From NCBI RefSeq assembly GCF_002188465.1, contig NZ_NINW01000024.1:62001-126000 (forward strand): 64,000 nucleotides of DNA, read 5' to 3'. The translations under genes were made by a program, and so were the position numbers. Source of the DNA: Pigmentiphaga sp. NML080357 (GTDB lineage: Bacteria; Pseudomonadota; Gammaproteobacteria; Burkholderiales; Burkholderiaceae_B). Below the pieces are notes generated by a model. The model saw nothing but the letters and a program-made list of their open reading frames with translations. It was not told the DNA's origin and searched no databases. Below, piece after piece: positions 49,586 through 58,112 of this stretch; position 1 is the stretch's first letter, and each line of letters opens with the position of its first letter.

Positions 49586-50374
49586 TCACAATCGCTCGAT
49601 GAAGCGCTGGACGTGCTGGGTGAACGAGGCGGGTTCTTCGATCATCGGGAAGTGCCCGCAGTTGTCCATGACCACGATGTGCCCTGCGGGCAGTTTCGCC
49701 TCGAGCGCCTGCCTGCTGTCCCCCACCGGCCCGTTCGATCCCAGGAGGGCGAAGGCCGGCACCGCGAGTTGCGCCAGGGCGGCGAGCGCGTCGTACTCGC
49801 GCACGGCCCACATCGCGTCCATCATGGTATGCGCGCCGGCCTTGCTCCGGTCGATGTTCCAGCGCAGGTGCAGTTCCGGCGTCAGGTTGCGGATGCGCGA
49901 GGCGACTGCCTCGAAGGGCTGCACCGGAAGCGCGAAGTTGCTTTCCACAGCGAGCCAGCGCGCAGCCCAGGCCTGCGCCGCCCGGATGGGCGTCTCGACC
50001 AGCAAGAGCCCGCGCATGCGGTCGGCATGGTGTTGCCCCAGGGCCAGGCACACGACCCCGCCGATCGATGTCCCCAGGACGGTCGCCCGGGAGAGGTCGT
50101 GCCGGTCCATGAACTCGACCACGGCCTGCGCGTACATGGGATAGGTCCAGTGCGCCGTCAGGGGATCGGAGTCGCCCTGGCCGGGCAGGTCGATAGCGTA
50201 GACGCGATGCTGCCGGGCCAGCGCTTCGATGACGAACTGGAACTCGTACGCCGAGCATCCGTTGCTATGCAGCAGAAGGAGCGGATCGCCCTGGCCGGCG
50301 TGCGCGTAGTGCAGCCGCGTGTTCGACAGCGACGTAAAGCCTTCGGTCCATCGCGGATCCGAACTTCCAATCAT
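49586..50374 (-). CDS. Alpha/beta hydrolase
   Basis: A 262-residue protein; ATG at 50374 follows AGGAGG. GDPLLLLHSNGCSAYEFQFVIEALA holds the oxyanion region, VLGTSIGGVVCLALGQ the nucleophile elbow with Ser in GTSIGG, and DNCGHFPMIEEPASF the triad His. It hydrolyses an ester, lactone or C-C bond. It is divergent from the IclR gene with an operator-like palindrome between, so it is probably regulated by it. Confidence 0.93.
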   Translation of the reverse strand: MIGSSDPRWTEGFTSLSNTRLHYAHAGQGDPLLLLHSNGCSAYEFQFVIEALARQHRVYAIDLPGQGDSDPLTAHWTYPMYAQAVVEFMDRHDLSRATVLGTSIGGVVCLALGQHHADRMRGLLLVETPIRAAQAWAARWLAVESNFALPVQPFEAVASRIRNLTPELHLRWNIDRSKAGAHTMMDAMWAVREYDALAALAQLAVPAFALLGSNGPVGDSRQALEAKLPAGHIVVMDNCGHFPMIEEPASFTQHVQRFIERL

Positions 50375-50471
50375 GGTTTTCGCCTCCTGGTCGTGGATCG
50401 ACGAAGTGTAGGACTGCGGGAGAAGGGCAACAACGCGCGAGCCGCCATGAGTCGCCGGATGTCGACCAGAA

Positions 50472-50493
50472 TTCCATATCATGAGACGATATG
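50472..50493. promoter_or_regulatory. IclR operator candidate 1
   Basis: Contains TTCCATATCATG (50472-50483) and the inverted repeat CATATC, seven bases, GATATG (50475-50493). It lies between the divergent hydrolase and IclR genes. The first 12 bases recur with one change, in opposite orientation, at 51414-51425. Confidence 0.55.
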
Positions 50494-50519
50494 CGTAAAC
50501 GATCGAAAGGAGGAACGCC

Positions 50520-51371
50520 TTGGGCCATCCGGGTTCCCGTACCGAAGGCGCGCAAAGCACCGCTCGCGCCGCGCTGTTGCTGCGCACGCTGTCCACCTTC
50601 GGCTCCATGGGAGCCTCGCTGATGCAGATCAGCACCTTGACCGGCCTGCCCAAGGCTACCGTGCACCGGCTGCTCGCCGCCATGGCGGACGAGCGGCTGG
50701 TGGAGCGTCCCGGAGGGACCCGCAACTATCGACTGGGGCCGGACATCTTCGCCTTCGGCATCGCCGTCCAGCGCTGCTTCGACCTGAAACCCCTGGCCAA
50801 GCCCTCGCTGGAGCGCCTGGCGGGCGCCACCGGCGCCGCGGCCTACCTCGGGGTGCGCAGCGGCTATGACATGCTCTGCCTCGACCGGCACGTGGCTGCG
50901 GCGGACACGAGTTCCCTGCTGCTCGAGGTCAACGACCGCTGGCCGCTGGGGATCGGTTCGTTCAGCCTGGCCGTGCTGGCGTTCATGCCGCAGGGCGAGA
51001 TCGCCGAGGTCATCGCCTTCAACCAGCGCCGGGTCAATCCCGAGGACACGCTGACCTTCGAGCACATCGACAGGTCCATCGAGAAAACTCGCCGCAATGG
51101 CTATGCCAGGCGCACGATGCGCGCCTATAAGGGCAATGCCGGGGTGGCGGTTCCCGTCTTCGACGATCGGCGCTATCCCATTGCCTCGCTATGCGCGGTG
51201 GCCGAGGCCGGAAGGATGAAAGGGGCTTATCTCCACGGACTGGTCGACAAGCTCCGGCACGAAGCCGACCTCATCACGCGACTCTACGAAAGCGGCCGCC
51301 TGCAGGAACAGCAGGAAGAAAAATGGCGGCTGGCCGTCAGGGGGTCGGGATCGCGGCACCTGCCGGCTTGA
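50520..51371 (+). CDS. IclR family transcriptional regulator
   Basis: A 283-residue regulator starting at TTG 50520, supported by the strong ribosome site AAAGGAGGA seven bases ahead and lack of any nearby ATG. HTH at about residues 20-75 (ISTLTGLPKATVHRLLAAMADERLVER), then the IclR effector domain. It is flanked by the divergent hydrolase gene and followed by the Bug-LLM-flavin reductase genes, and matching operator-like motifs lie before both. Confidence 0.92.
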   Translation: MGHPGSRTEGAQSTARAALLLRTLSTFGSMGASLMQISTLTGLPKATVHRLLAAMADERLVERPGGTRNYRLGPDIFAFGIAVQRCFDLKPLAKPSLERLAGATGAAAYLGVRSGYDMLCLDRHVAAADTSSLLLEVNDRWPLGIGSFSLAVLAFMPQGEIAEVIAFNQRRVNPEDTLTFEHIDRSIEKTRRNGYARRTMRAYKGNAGVAVPVFDDRRYPIASLCAVAEAGRMKGAYLHGLVDKLRHEADLITRLYESGRLQEQQEEKWRLAVRGSGSRHLPA

Positions 51372-51410
51372 ACACGGACGCGCATCCGGGCGCGACAACG
51401 CTCTTGAGAA

Positions 51411-51426
51411 TTCCATGATACGGAAC
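51411..51426. promoter_or_regulatory. IclR operator candidate 2
   Basis: TTCCATGATACGGAA is a near-palindrome (TTCC, seven bases, GGAA). Read on the other strand, TTCCGTATCATG matches 11 of 12 bases of candidate 1. It lies 114 bp before the Bug gene. Confidence 0.55.
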
Positions 51427-51538
51427 TAACGGCGTTTTTAACGCCAGTCCTCCTCCCTATACTGTCGTGACGGACCGCCAAGGGCGCGTCCCGGCACAGC
51501 TGACATCGCACAGAGCAGCGTTCAGGAGGAGACCAGAC

Positions 51539-52528
51539 ATGCTCAAGTCGTTCTTACCCGGGGTACGGCGGTTCGCAGGGCTGTTCGCCGCAGTGGCGGC
51601 GGGCGCGGCGATGCCGGCCGCGACATTCGCCCAGGGCGCGTACCCCGACAAGCTGGTCAAGATCGTCGTGCCGTTCGCGCCGGGAGGATCGAGCGACATC
51701 GTCGGACGCGTCTTCGGCGAATACCTGCAGAAGCGGACCAGGCAGCCGGTCATCATCGAGAACCGGGCCGGCGCCAACGGCATTATCGGCACCCGCTACG
51801 TCAAGGACGCCGCTCCGGACGGCTACACGCTGGAGCTGAGCACCAATACGACGCACGCCGCCAACGTCAGTCTCTACAAGCAGCTGCCTTACGACGCCAT
51901 GGCCGATTTCGAGCACATCGCGCCCTTCGGCATGTCGGCGTCGGTGGCACTCGTGACCAAGGAGTCCGGCATTACCTCCATCAAGGCGTTGGCCGAGCAT
52001 GCGAGGTCCCATCCGGAGCAGGCGTTCTTCGGCTACTACAACTCTGCCTCGCAGATGTCGGGCGAACTCTTCCGCCTCAAGGCGGGAGCGCCGATCAAGG
52101 GCGTCTCCTATACGTCCATAGGCAATGCCACGACCGATCTCATGGGCGGGCGGATCCTGGTCGTGTTCATGGAATACCTGCCGTCGGTGGGGCAAATCGC
52201 CAGCGGCAAGCTGGTGCCGCTGGGCGTCACCGCGAAAAAGCGCTATGCGCTGTGGCCGCAAGTGCCCACGATAGCGGAGACCTATCCCGGCTATGAGCTG
52301 GATTTCCACCTGGGCCTGGCCGCGCCCAAGGGCACGCCGGCGCCCGTTCTCGACAAGCTCCACGGCTGGATGATGGACGCGGCACGGGACCCGGCCTTCG
52401 TCGCCAAGCTGCACGAGCTCGGCATGGAGCCGCTACCCATGTCGCGCAAGGAGTATGTCGAATTCTCGCGCGAGAAGATCGCGTATTGGGCCGAGCAGGT
52501 CAAGGCGGCGGGCGTTCCGCCGCAATAG
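51539..52528 (+). CDS. Bug/TctC periplasmic solute-binding protein
   Basis: A 329-residue protein from ATG at 51539 with AGGAGG upstream and a signal peptide cleaved near ATFAQG. YPDKLVKIVVPFAPGGSSDIVGRVFG and VIIENRAGANGIIGTRYVKDA are the Bug signatures. It likely binds the substrate of the monooxygenase encoded 48 bp downstream. The matching motif to the IclR operator lies upstream. Confidence 0.94.
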   Translation: MLKSFLPGVRRFAGLFAAVAAGAAMPAATFAQGAYPDKLVKIVVPFAPGGSSDIVGRVFGEYLQKRTRQPVIIENRAGANGIIGTRYVKDAAPDGYTLELSTNTTHAANVSLYKQLPYDAMADFEHIAPFGMSASVALVTKESGITSIKALAEHARSHPEQAFFGYYNSASQMSGELFRLKAGAPIKGVSYTSIGNATTDLMGGRILVVFMEYLPSVGQIASGKLVPLGVTAKKRYALWPQVPTIAETYPGYELDFHLGLAAPKGTPAPVLDKLHGWMMDAARDPAFVAKLHELGMEPLPMSRKEYVEFSREKIAYWAEQVKAAGVPPQ

Positions 52529-52576
52529 CGCGGAGCGGCGATCACCACGTCAACGGACTGAACAGAAGGAAGCCAA

Positions 52577-53686
52577 ATGCGCCTGGGCTATTTCACGATG
52601 CCGCTGCATCCCTTGCATCGGAACCCCACTGAAACCCTGCAGGAGGACCGGCAGGCCATCATCCTCGCGGACGAGCTCGGTTTCTACGATGCGTTCGTCG
52701 GCGAGCACCTGACCGACCAGGCGGAGAACGTCACCAACAGTCTGCTGTTCCTGGCAACGTTGATTCCGCAGACCCGGCAGATCAAGCTCGGGTCGGGAAC
52801 CTCGAACCTGTCGCACTCGCATCCGACCTTGCTGGCCACGCACGCGGCGATGTTCGACCACTTGGCCAAGGGGCGTTTCATCTTCGGGATCAGTCCCGGC
52901 GCGTTGGCCTCGGATGCCGAAGCGCTAGGTATCCTGGACGAGGACCGCAACCGGCTGTTCGCCGAGGCGATCGACGTCATCCTGGCCATCTGGGAAGGAG
53001 AGGCGCCGTACGACATCGACCTGCCCGGCAACCGTTTCAAGGTTTCCACCGCCGCGACGGCGGCGTTCGAAATCGGGCGTGGCATCATGCTCAAGCCCTA
53101 CCAGCGTCCGTATCCGGAAATCGTCGGCACGGTGGTCGCGCCGTTCTCCAAGGGCGTGGTGGCGATGGGCAAGCGCGATTTCCACCCCATGTCGGCCAAT
53201 TTCCTGCTGCCGCACTGGCTGCGCAGCCATTGGGAGAACTATGCCGAAGGCAAGCGTGCCGTTGGCCTTGCGCCGGATACGGCCGACTGGCGCATCGCGC
53301 GCACCATTTTCGTGGCGGACGACGATGGCGTGGCGCGTGCCTACGGAAAGCAGGATGCCAACAGCCCCTATCGCTACTACTACCGCCAGATGCTGACGAA
53401 GATGAAGATGTCGAACCGCCACGTCATCTTCAAGAAGCACAAGGACGAGGACGACGCGGCCGTCACCCTGGACCGCCTGGTGGACGAACTCGTCATCGCG
53501 GGAACCGTCGAGCAGGTGGTCGAGCAGATCCTGGCATTGCGCGAGACGGCAGGCGATTTCGGCGAGATCGTCTACGCCGGCATGGACATGGTCGACCCGG
53601 AGCTCGCCCGGCGTTCGATGGAGCTCATGGCGACGCAGGTCATGCCGCGGGTCAATGCGGCCCTCGGCGTAGGGCATGCGGCCTGA
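52577..53686 (+). CDS. LLM class flavin-dependent monooxygenase
   Basis: A 369-residue luciferase-like enzyme. RLGYFTMPLHPLHRNPTETLQEDRQAI, FYDAFVGEHLTDQAENVTNSLLFLATL and GSGTSNLSHSHPTLLATHAAMFDHLAKGRFIFGISPG are the family stretches. It uses reduced flavin and O2 to oxidise an organic compound. The reduced flavin is presumably made by the flavin reductase encoded 18 bp downstream, forming a two-component system. Substrate unknown. Confidence 0.94.
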   Translation: MRLGYFTMPLHPLHRNPTETLQEDRQAIILADELGFYDAFVGEHLTDQAENVTNSLLFLATLIPQTRQIKLGSGTSNLSHSHPTLLATHAAMFDHLAKGRFIFGISPGALASDAEALGILDEDRNRLFAEAIDVILAIWEGEAPYDIDLPGNRFKVSTAATAAFEIGRGIMLKPYQRPYPEIVGTVVAPFSKGVVAMGKRDFHPMSANFLLPHWLRSHWENYAEGKRAVGLAPDTADWRIARTIFVADDDGVARAYGKQDANSPYRYYYRQMLTKMKMSNRHVIFKKHKDEDDAAVTLDRLVDELVIAGTVEQVVEQILALRETAGDFGEIVYAGMDMVDPELARRSMELMATQVMPRVNAALGVGHAA

Positions 53687-53704
53687 GTCGAAAGGGAGGC
53701 TGAC

Positions 53705-54217
53705 ATGGCGCTCACCGAAAACGAGTTCCGCCAGATGATGCGGCTCTACCCGGCGGCGGTGACCATCATCACGACGGGTCGGGCGCCGAACCGGGCCGGC
53801 ATGACGGCGACCGCCGTGATGTCGCTGTCGACCGATCCGGTGCGCATCGTCTGCGCGGTGAACCAGTCCACTTACACCTACAGCCGGGTGGTCGAGAACC
53901 GCAAGTTCTCCGTCAACATGCTGGACCTGGGGCAGGTTCGGGTTGCGCGGGTCTTTGCCGGACACTCCGGCGAATCCGGCGACGCACGCTTTTGCGACCA
54001 GGATTGGACGACGACCTCGTCCGGCGAGCCCATGCTCAAGGGAGCGGTGCTGACCTTCGACTGCGCGCTGGTGCAGAACGTGGACGCCGGGACTCATGCG
54101 CTGCTGATCGGCCAGGTGGAGTCGGGCTATCGATCTCCGGATCAACAGCCGCTGCTTTACCTGAACGGATCATGGGCGGGCGTACGGAGCGTGCGGGAGG
54201 CCCCGCTGCCTTCCTAG
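53705..54217 (+). CDS. Flavin reductase
   Basis: A 170-residue protein of the flavin reductase/HpaC-type family: RLYPAAVTIITTGRAPNRAGMTATAVMSLSTDPVRIVCAVNQST (in part) and FSVNMLDLGQ are typical. It supplies FMNH2 or FADH2 to the neighbouring LLM monooxygenase. Its stop overlaps the convergent binding protein's stop by 4 bp. Confidence 0.93.
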   Translation: MALTENEFRQMMRLYPAAVTIITTGRAPNRAGMTATAVMSLSTDPVRIVCAVNQSTYTYSRVVENRKFSVNMLDLGQVRVARVFAGHSGESGDARFCDQDWTTTSSGEPMLKGAVLTFDCALVQNVDAGTHALLIGQVESGYRSPDQQPLLYLNGSWAGVRSVREAPLPS

Positions 54218-55380
54218 GTCGCGCCGCATGCCTCGGCGTACGCATCTCCATGGCCGGCCAGCACGTCGCGCACCAGCACCTGGAACTCCGGCTTGCCGCT
54301 CTTGCCTTCCACGACCCGGTAGATGTGGTAGTTCTGGATGGGGTAGTTGTTCTTGTTGAACTTGAACGCGCCTCGGACCGATTCGAACTTCGCGTTGCGC
54401 AAGGCGGCATTCAGCGCCTGGGCATCGGACACGTCGCCGCCACGGGCCTTGACGGCAGCGTCGATCAGCATGGCGGCGTCATAACTGAAGGCGGCGAACG
54501 AGGTCGGCGGGCGCTTGTGCTTTTTCTCGAAGGCGGCCACGAATCGGCGCGACTGCTCGTTGTCGGCGCTGGGCTGCCAGGCCTCGGCCACGATGGCGCC
54601 GATTCCGGCCTTGCCCATGGCGTTCACGCTGCCGGGCTCGATGGTATGCACGGAATACATGGGCAGTTTCTGCAGCATGCCGAACTGCTGGTACTGGCGC
54701 ACGAAACTGACACCCTGGCTGCCGGGGAAGAATGCGAACAATCCCTTGGCGCCGGACGAGCCGACAGCCGCGAGTTCCGCGGAAAAATCCAGCTGGGTGA
54801 GCGGCGTGTAGGTCTCCTGCACGATTTTGCCCCGGTAGAACCGCTTCAGGCCCGTGACCTTGTCCTTGGAGCCCAGGAAGTTCGGCGCGAGGATGGCGAG
54901 CTGTTCAATCTTGGCATCGTTCAAGTACTTGCCCATGGCTTCGGCCGTGGCGTCGCTTTGCCATGAAGTAATGAACAGGTTGGGCTTGCACTGCGCGCCG
55001 GCGGTGGGCGAGGGGCCCGACACCGACCCGATGAACGGAATCTTGGTGCCGGCGATCTTTCCCTGCAGCGCCATCAGTACGTTGGCGTAGGTCAGCCCGG
55101 TGACGATGTCCACCTTGTCGCGGTCCAGCAGCTTGGTGAGCGCCTGGACGGCGACTTCGGGCTTCATCTGGTCGTCCTCGCGGATGACCTTGACCTCGAC
55201 ACCCCCCAGCTTGCCCTGCATTTGCTCGATGGCGAGCATGAATCCGTCGTATTGGTCCTGGCCGACGTCCGCGGACGGGCCCGACAGGGTGGCCAGGAAG
55301 CCGATCTTGACCTCGGCCTGTGCGGGGGCGCAGGCGGCCGCGACGGCCAGGCCCAATGTGAAAGCCAGAGTGCGTTGCAT
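54214..55380 (-). CDS. Branched-chain amino acid-type ABC substrate-binding protein
   Basis: A 388-residue protein with signal peptide (MQRTLAFTLGLAVAAACAPAQA). VKIGFLATLSGPSADVGQDQYDGFMLAIEQ is the LivJ-type periplasmic binding protein start, here often used for aromatic acids and amides rather than amino acids. No permease or ATPase genes lie beside it. The divergent LysR gene probably controls it. Confidence 0.92.
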   Translation of the reverse strand: MQRTLAFTLGLAVAAACAPAQAEVKIGFLATLSGPSADVGQDQYDGFMLAIEQMQGKLGGVEVKVIREDDQMKPEVAVQALTKLLDRDKVDIVTGLTYANVLMALQGKIAGTKIPFIGSVSGPSPTAGAQCKPNLFITSWQSDATAEAMGKYLNDAKIEQLAILAPNFLGSKDKVTGLKRFYRGKIVQETYTPLTQLDFSAELAAVGSSGAKGLFAFFPGSQGVSFVRQYQQFGMLQKLPMYSVHTIEPGSVNAMGKAGIGAIVAEAWQPSADNEQSRRFVAAFEKKHKRPPTSFAAFSYDAAMLIDAAVKARGGDVSDAQALNAALRNAKFESVRGAFKFNKNNYPIQNYHIYRVVEGKSGKPEFQVLVRDVLAGHGDAYAEACGAT

Positions 55381-55565
55381 GGTGTCTCCCTACGTTGATG
55401 TGCCTGCCTTGGGGGCAGGTCGCCATGTGGTTCGAAATCCGCCGGCGGCATCGGGCATGCCCGCATGTCGCTGTTGCCGGACATCACTGTGCTTTATAGT
55501 TGCCTCATCGGTTTTCGAGTATCTGTGCAGGCGGGCCCGTCATCTACCGGTCTGCCGTGATTCCA

Positions 55566-55588
55566 AACTATTAGCGGTGTTGATAGTT
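55566..55588. promoter_or_regulatory. LysR-type operator (T-N11-A box)
   Basis: AACTAT, 11 bases, ATAGTT: a perfect 6-bp inverted repeat containing the T-N11-A core of LysR-family sites. It ends 26 bp before the LysR start, between the divergent LysR and binding protein genes. A further ATAGTT half-site occurs at about 55495. Confidence 0.72.
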
Positions 55589-55614
55589 GTCCTGCGCCGC
55601 TTCGGGACCGCGAC

Positions 55615-56520
55615 GTGAAAGACCTGAACCTGCTGTACGTATTCGAAGCGTTGTGGCGCGATCGGTCGGTCACCCTGGCGGCCGAGAACCTGGGCGTGAC
55701 GCAAGGCGCTGTCAGCAGCGCCCTGAAGCGGATGCGGCTCGAGTACCGCGACAAGCTGTTCGTGCTGGCGGGCCGCCGCATGGAGCCGACCGCGCTGGCG
55801 GCCGAGATGGCGCCGGCACTGATCGAGGCGCTCAACGCCGTGCGCAAGACCTCGGGCATGCTGTCGTCGTTCGACGCCGCCCAGTCGCGGCGGGCTTTCA
55901 CGATACGCACCCGCGACGTGGGCGAGGTCGTGGTGCTGCCGAGCCTGTTCGCCCGCGTGGCCCAGGAGGCCCCGGGGGTGAACCTGAACGTGGTGTTCGC
56001 GCCGATCGACGAGACTGTGCATGGGCTGTCCACGGGCCGCATCGACGTGGCGCTCGGCTACCTGCCCGCGCTCGAGCGCAACATCCACAAGAAAGTCCTG
56101 TTCAAGCAGCGCTACCTGTGCCTGATGCGCAAGGACCATCCCATCGCCCGGCAGGAGCTCACGCAGAAGCGCTTCGTCGCCCAGCAGCATCTGCTGGTGG
56201 AATATGCCGGCAGCGGCCACATCCTGCTCGAGCGCGCCCTGAACGAGGTCGGCGCCAAGGACCGGATCCGGGTGCGCATGCAGCAGTACCTGGCCGCGCC
56301 GCACCTGGTGCTGAATTCCGACCTGATCTGGACCTGTCCCGAGTCGCTGGTTGTCGAGCTGTGCAAGTACTTTCCGCTGCTGGTGAAGCCGTTGCCGCTG
56401 CCGCTGGGCCACTTCGAGGTGGCCTTGTACTGGCACGACCGTTTCCACAAGGATCCAGCCAGCCAGTGGTTCCGGTCGAAAGTGGTGAGCTGCATCGACA
56501 GCATCGGCTTTCGTCCGTGA
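55615..56520 (+). CDS. LysR family transcriptional regulator
   Basis: A 301-residue protein. The HTH spans residues 2-60 (NLLYVFEALWRDRSVTLAAENLGVTQGAVSSALKRMR, in part); the effector domain follows (RTRDVGEVVVLPSLFARVAQEAPGVNLN, DVALGYLPALE). Layout is of the NodD/NahR branch that senses aromatic ligands. It is divergent from the LivJ-type binding protein and shares the T-N11-A box with it. The FAH/VOC/reductase genes converge from the other side. Confidence 0.93.
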   Translation: MKDLNLLYVFEALWRDRSVTLAAENLGVTQGAVSSALKRMRLEYRDKLFVLAGRRMEPTALAAEMAPALIEALNAVRKTSGMLSSFDAAQSRRAFTIRTRDVGEVVVLPSLFARVAQEAPGVNLNVVFAPIDETVHGLSTGRIDVALGYLPALERNIHKKVLFKQRYLCLMRKDHPIARQELTQKRFVAQQHLLVEYAGSGHILLERALNEVGAKDRIRVRMQQYLAAPHLVLNSDLIWTCPESLVVELCKYFPLLVKPLPLPLGHFEVALYWHDRFHKDPASQWFRSKVVSCIDSIGFRP

Positions 56521-56558
56521 ACGCGGGCCGATGTCCGGCCTTGGGCAGGGGCGCGGCA

Positions 56559-57455
56559 TCATTGCACGATGGTGAACTGGAACGAACCGATGTGTTCGAT
56601 CCATTGCCGGACCACGTCGCCCGGCTGCAGGAAGCGCTTGCGGGCGGCGCCCACGCCCGCCGGCGTGCCTGTCAGGATCAGGTCGCCCGGCATCAGCGTC
56701 AGGCGGGAGCTCAGGTGGGCGATCTGGTCGGCGATGCTGAACAGCATGCGGGACGTGTTCGAGTCCTGCATCAGTTCATCGTTCACCCATAGCTTCATGG
56801 CGAGGTTCATGGGATCGGGCACGAAGCGGGCCGGCGTGATCGCGGGCCCGAGCGGGCAGGCGCCGTCGAACGACTTCTGGCCTATCCAGTCCCACTTGAA
56901 GGGCGAGGCGTCGCCCACCCCCGGGCGGCCGAAGTGGCCGCGCGCCGACAGGTCGTTGGCCACCACGTAACCTGCCACATGGTCCATGGCTTCATCCAGG
57001 CCCACGTCCTTGGCGGTCTTGCCGATCACTACGCCCAGTTCGAGCTCCCAGTCGAGCTGGGGCATGCCACGCGGCACGCGCACCTGCGCATCGGGGCCGA
57101 CCACGGTGGTGCGGGACGCCTTGATGGCATGCCAGGGTTTCTGGCCGGCCCCCTTGGGATCCGGTTCCAGAGGCATTGACAATTCCCGCTGCATTTCTTC
57201 GACGTGGTCGCGGTAGTTCGCGCCGGCGAAGTAGATGGTAGGAGGATGGGGAAGGGGAGCGAGCAGGGTGGCGCCGCTGACCGGCTCGCGGCCCGGCAGG
57301 TCGCCGGCCAGTGCGCCGAGCTTGTCGTTGGCGCGGGGCCAGTCGTCCAGCACGTCCTGCACCCTGGCATAGCGAGGCGAAGCGTAGATGTTGCCCTCGT
57401 GGAGCAGTCCGGTTTTCTGTTCGCCCCCGTGCAGGAACGTGACGAGCTGGATCAT
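56559..57455 (-). CDS. Fumarylacetoacetate hydrolase family protein
   Basis: A 298-residue protein. PHPPTIYFAGANYRDHVEEM, PQLDWELELGVVIGKTAKDV and GQKSFDGACPLGPAI are the conserved metal and substrate stretches of the FAH family, including the E-L-E-L metal-binding acids. Members cleave C-C bonds or decarboxylate ring-cleavage products. The ATG overlaps the VOC gene stop (ATGA), so VOC and FAH act as a pair in a meta-cleavage-like path. Confidence 0.94.
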   Translation of the reverse strand: MIQLVTFLHGGEQKTGLLHEGNIYASPRYARVQDVLDDWPRANDKLGALAGDLPGREPVSGATLLAPLPHPPTIYFAGANYRDHVEEMQRELSMPLEPDPKGAGQKPWHAIKASRTTVVGPDAQVRVPRGMPQLDWELELGVVIGKTAKDVGLDEAMDHVAGYVVANDLSARGHFGRPGVGDASPFKWDWIGQKSFDGACPLGPAITPARFVPDPMNLAMKLWVNDELMQDSNTSRMLFSIADQIAHLSSRLTLMPGDLILTGTPAGVGAARKRFLQPGDVVRQWIEHIGSFQFTIVQ

Positions 57456-57985
57456 GCGGCACCCTGGTTGCGGATCTTGAGTTCTTCGAGCGAACCGATG
57501 TCGGCGGCGTCGTCCATCGAGAAGCGGTCGCCGAAATCGAACAGGTCGTCGTGCTGGAAACCGTTCTCGTAGTACTGGAGCTCCCACCAGTTGTGGTCCA
57601 GGTCTTCGAGATAGAAGGAGTAGACGCCGTGCATGTCCTGCACCGGCAGAACCTGGCGAATGCCGTACTTGTCCTGGTAGCGCAGCGCATCCGCGTGCGC
57701 CTGGTCCACCGCTTCCTTGGTGGGCAGGTCCAGGCCCCAGTGATTCAGCAGATTGGTCGGATGGACCTGGTCGCCGACCTCCACGCAGATGATGTGAAAG
57801 CGCATCGCCAGTCGGACCGCCATGGCCGGCTTGCCATGGCGCACGCATTCCAGGCCCAGGAACTCTTCATAGAACCGGCGCGAGGCCTTCAGGCTATAGC
57901 ACTCCAGCGTGCCGTGCCCGAGGCAGAACGGCTTGACGATGGACTCGTGGGCAGGGATATCCACCCGGCAATTCTCAGGCAACAT
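57452..57985 (-). CDS. VOC family protein (extradiol dioxygenase/glyoxalase-like)
   Basis: A 177-residue protein with two vicinal oxygen chelate modules. Candidate metal ligands are H24 (LGHGTLECYSLKASRRFYEEF), H82 (LLNHWGLDL) and E135 (DHNWWELQYYEN), the pattern used by one-domain VOC enzymes. With FAH downstream it may cleave a ring diol. It could alternatively be a lyase or isomerase. Confidence 0.9.
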   Translation of the reverse strand: MLPENCRVDIPAHESIVKPFCLGHGTLECYSLKASRRFYEEFLGLECVRHGKPAMAVRLAMRFHIICVEVGDQVHPTNLLNHWGLDLPTKEAVDQAHADALRYQDKYGIRQVLPVQDMHGVYSFYLEDLDHNWWELQYYENGFQHDDLFDFGDRFSMDDAADIGSLEELKIRNQGAA

Positions 57986-58112
57986 GACGATCTCCTCATA
58001 CTCACCGCGCAGGGTCCGCGCGAAAAACTTTCCTAGGTCAAGGGCGCCGGGGATCCGGCTCCACCGTCCTCCAGCGCCGGGGGCGCGCGTCGGCGCGCAG
58101 GGGAGGCCTTTT

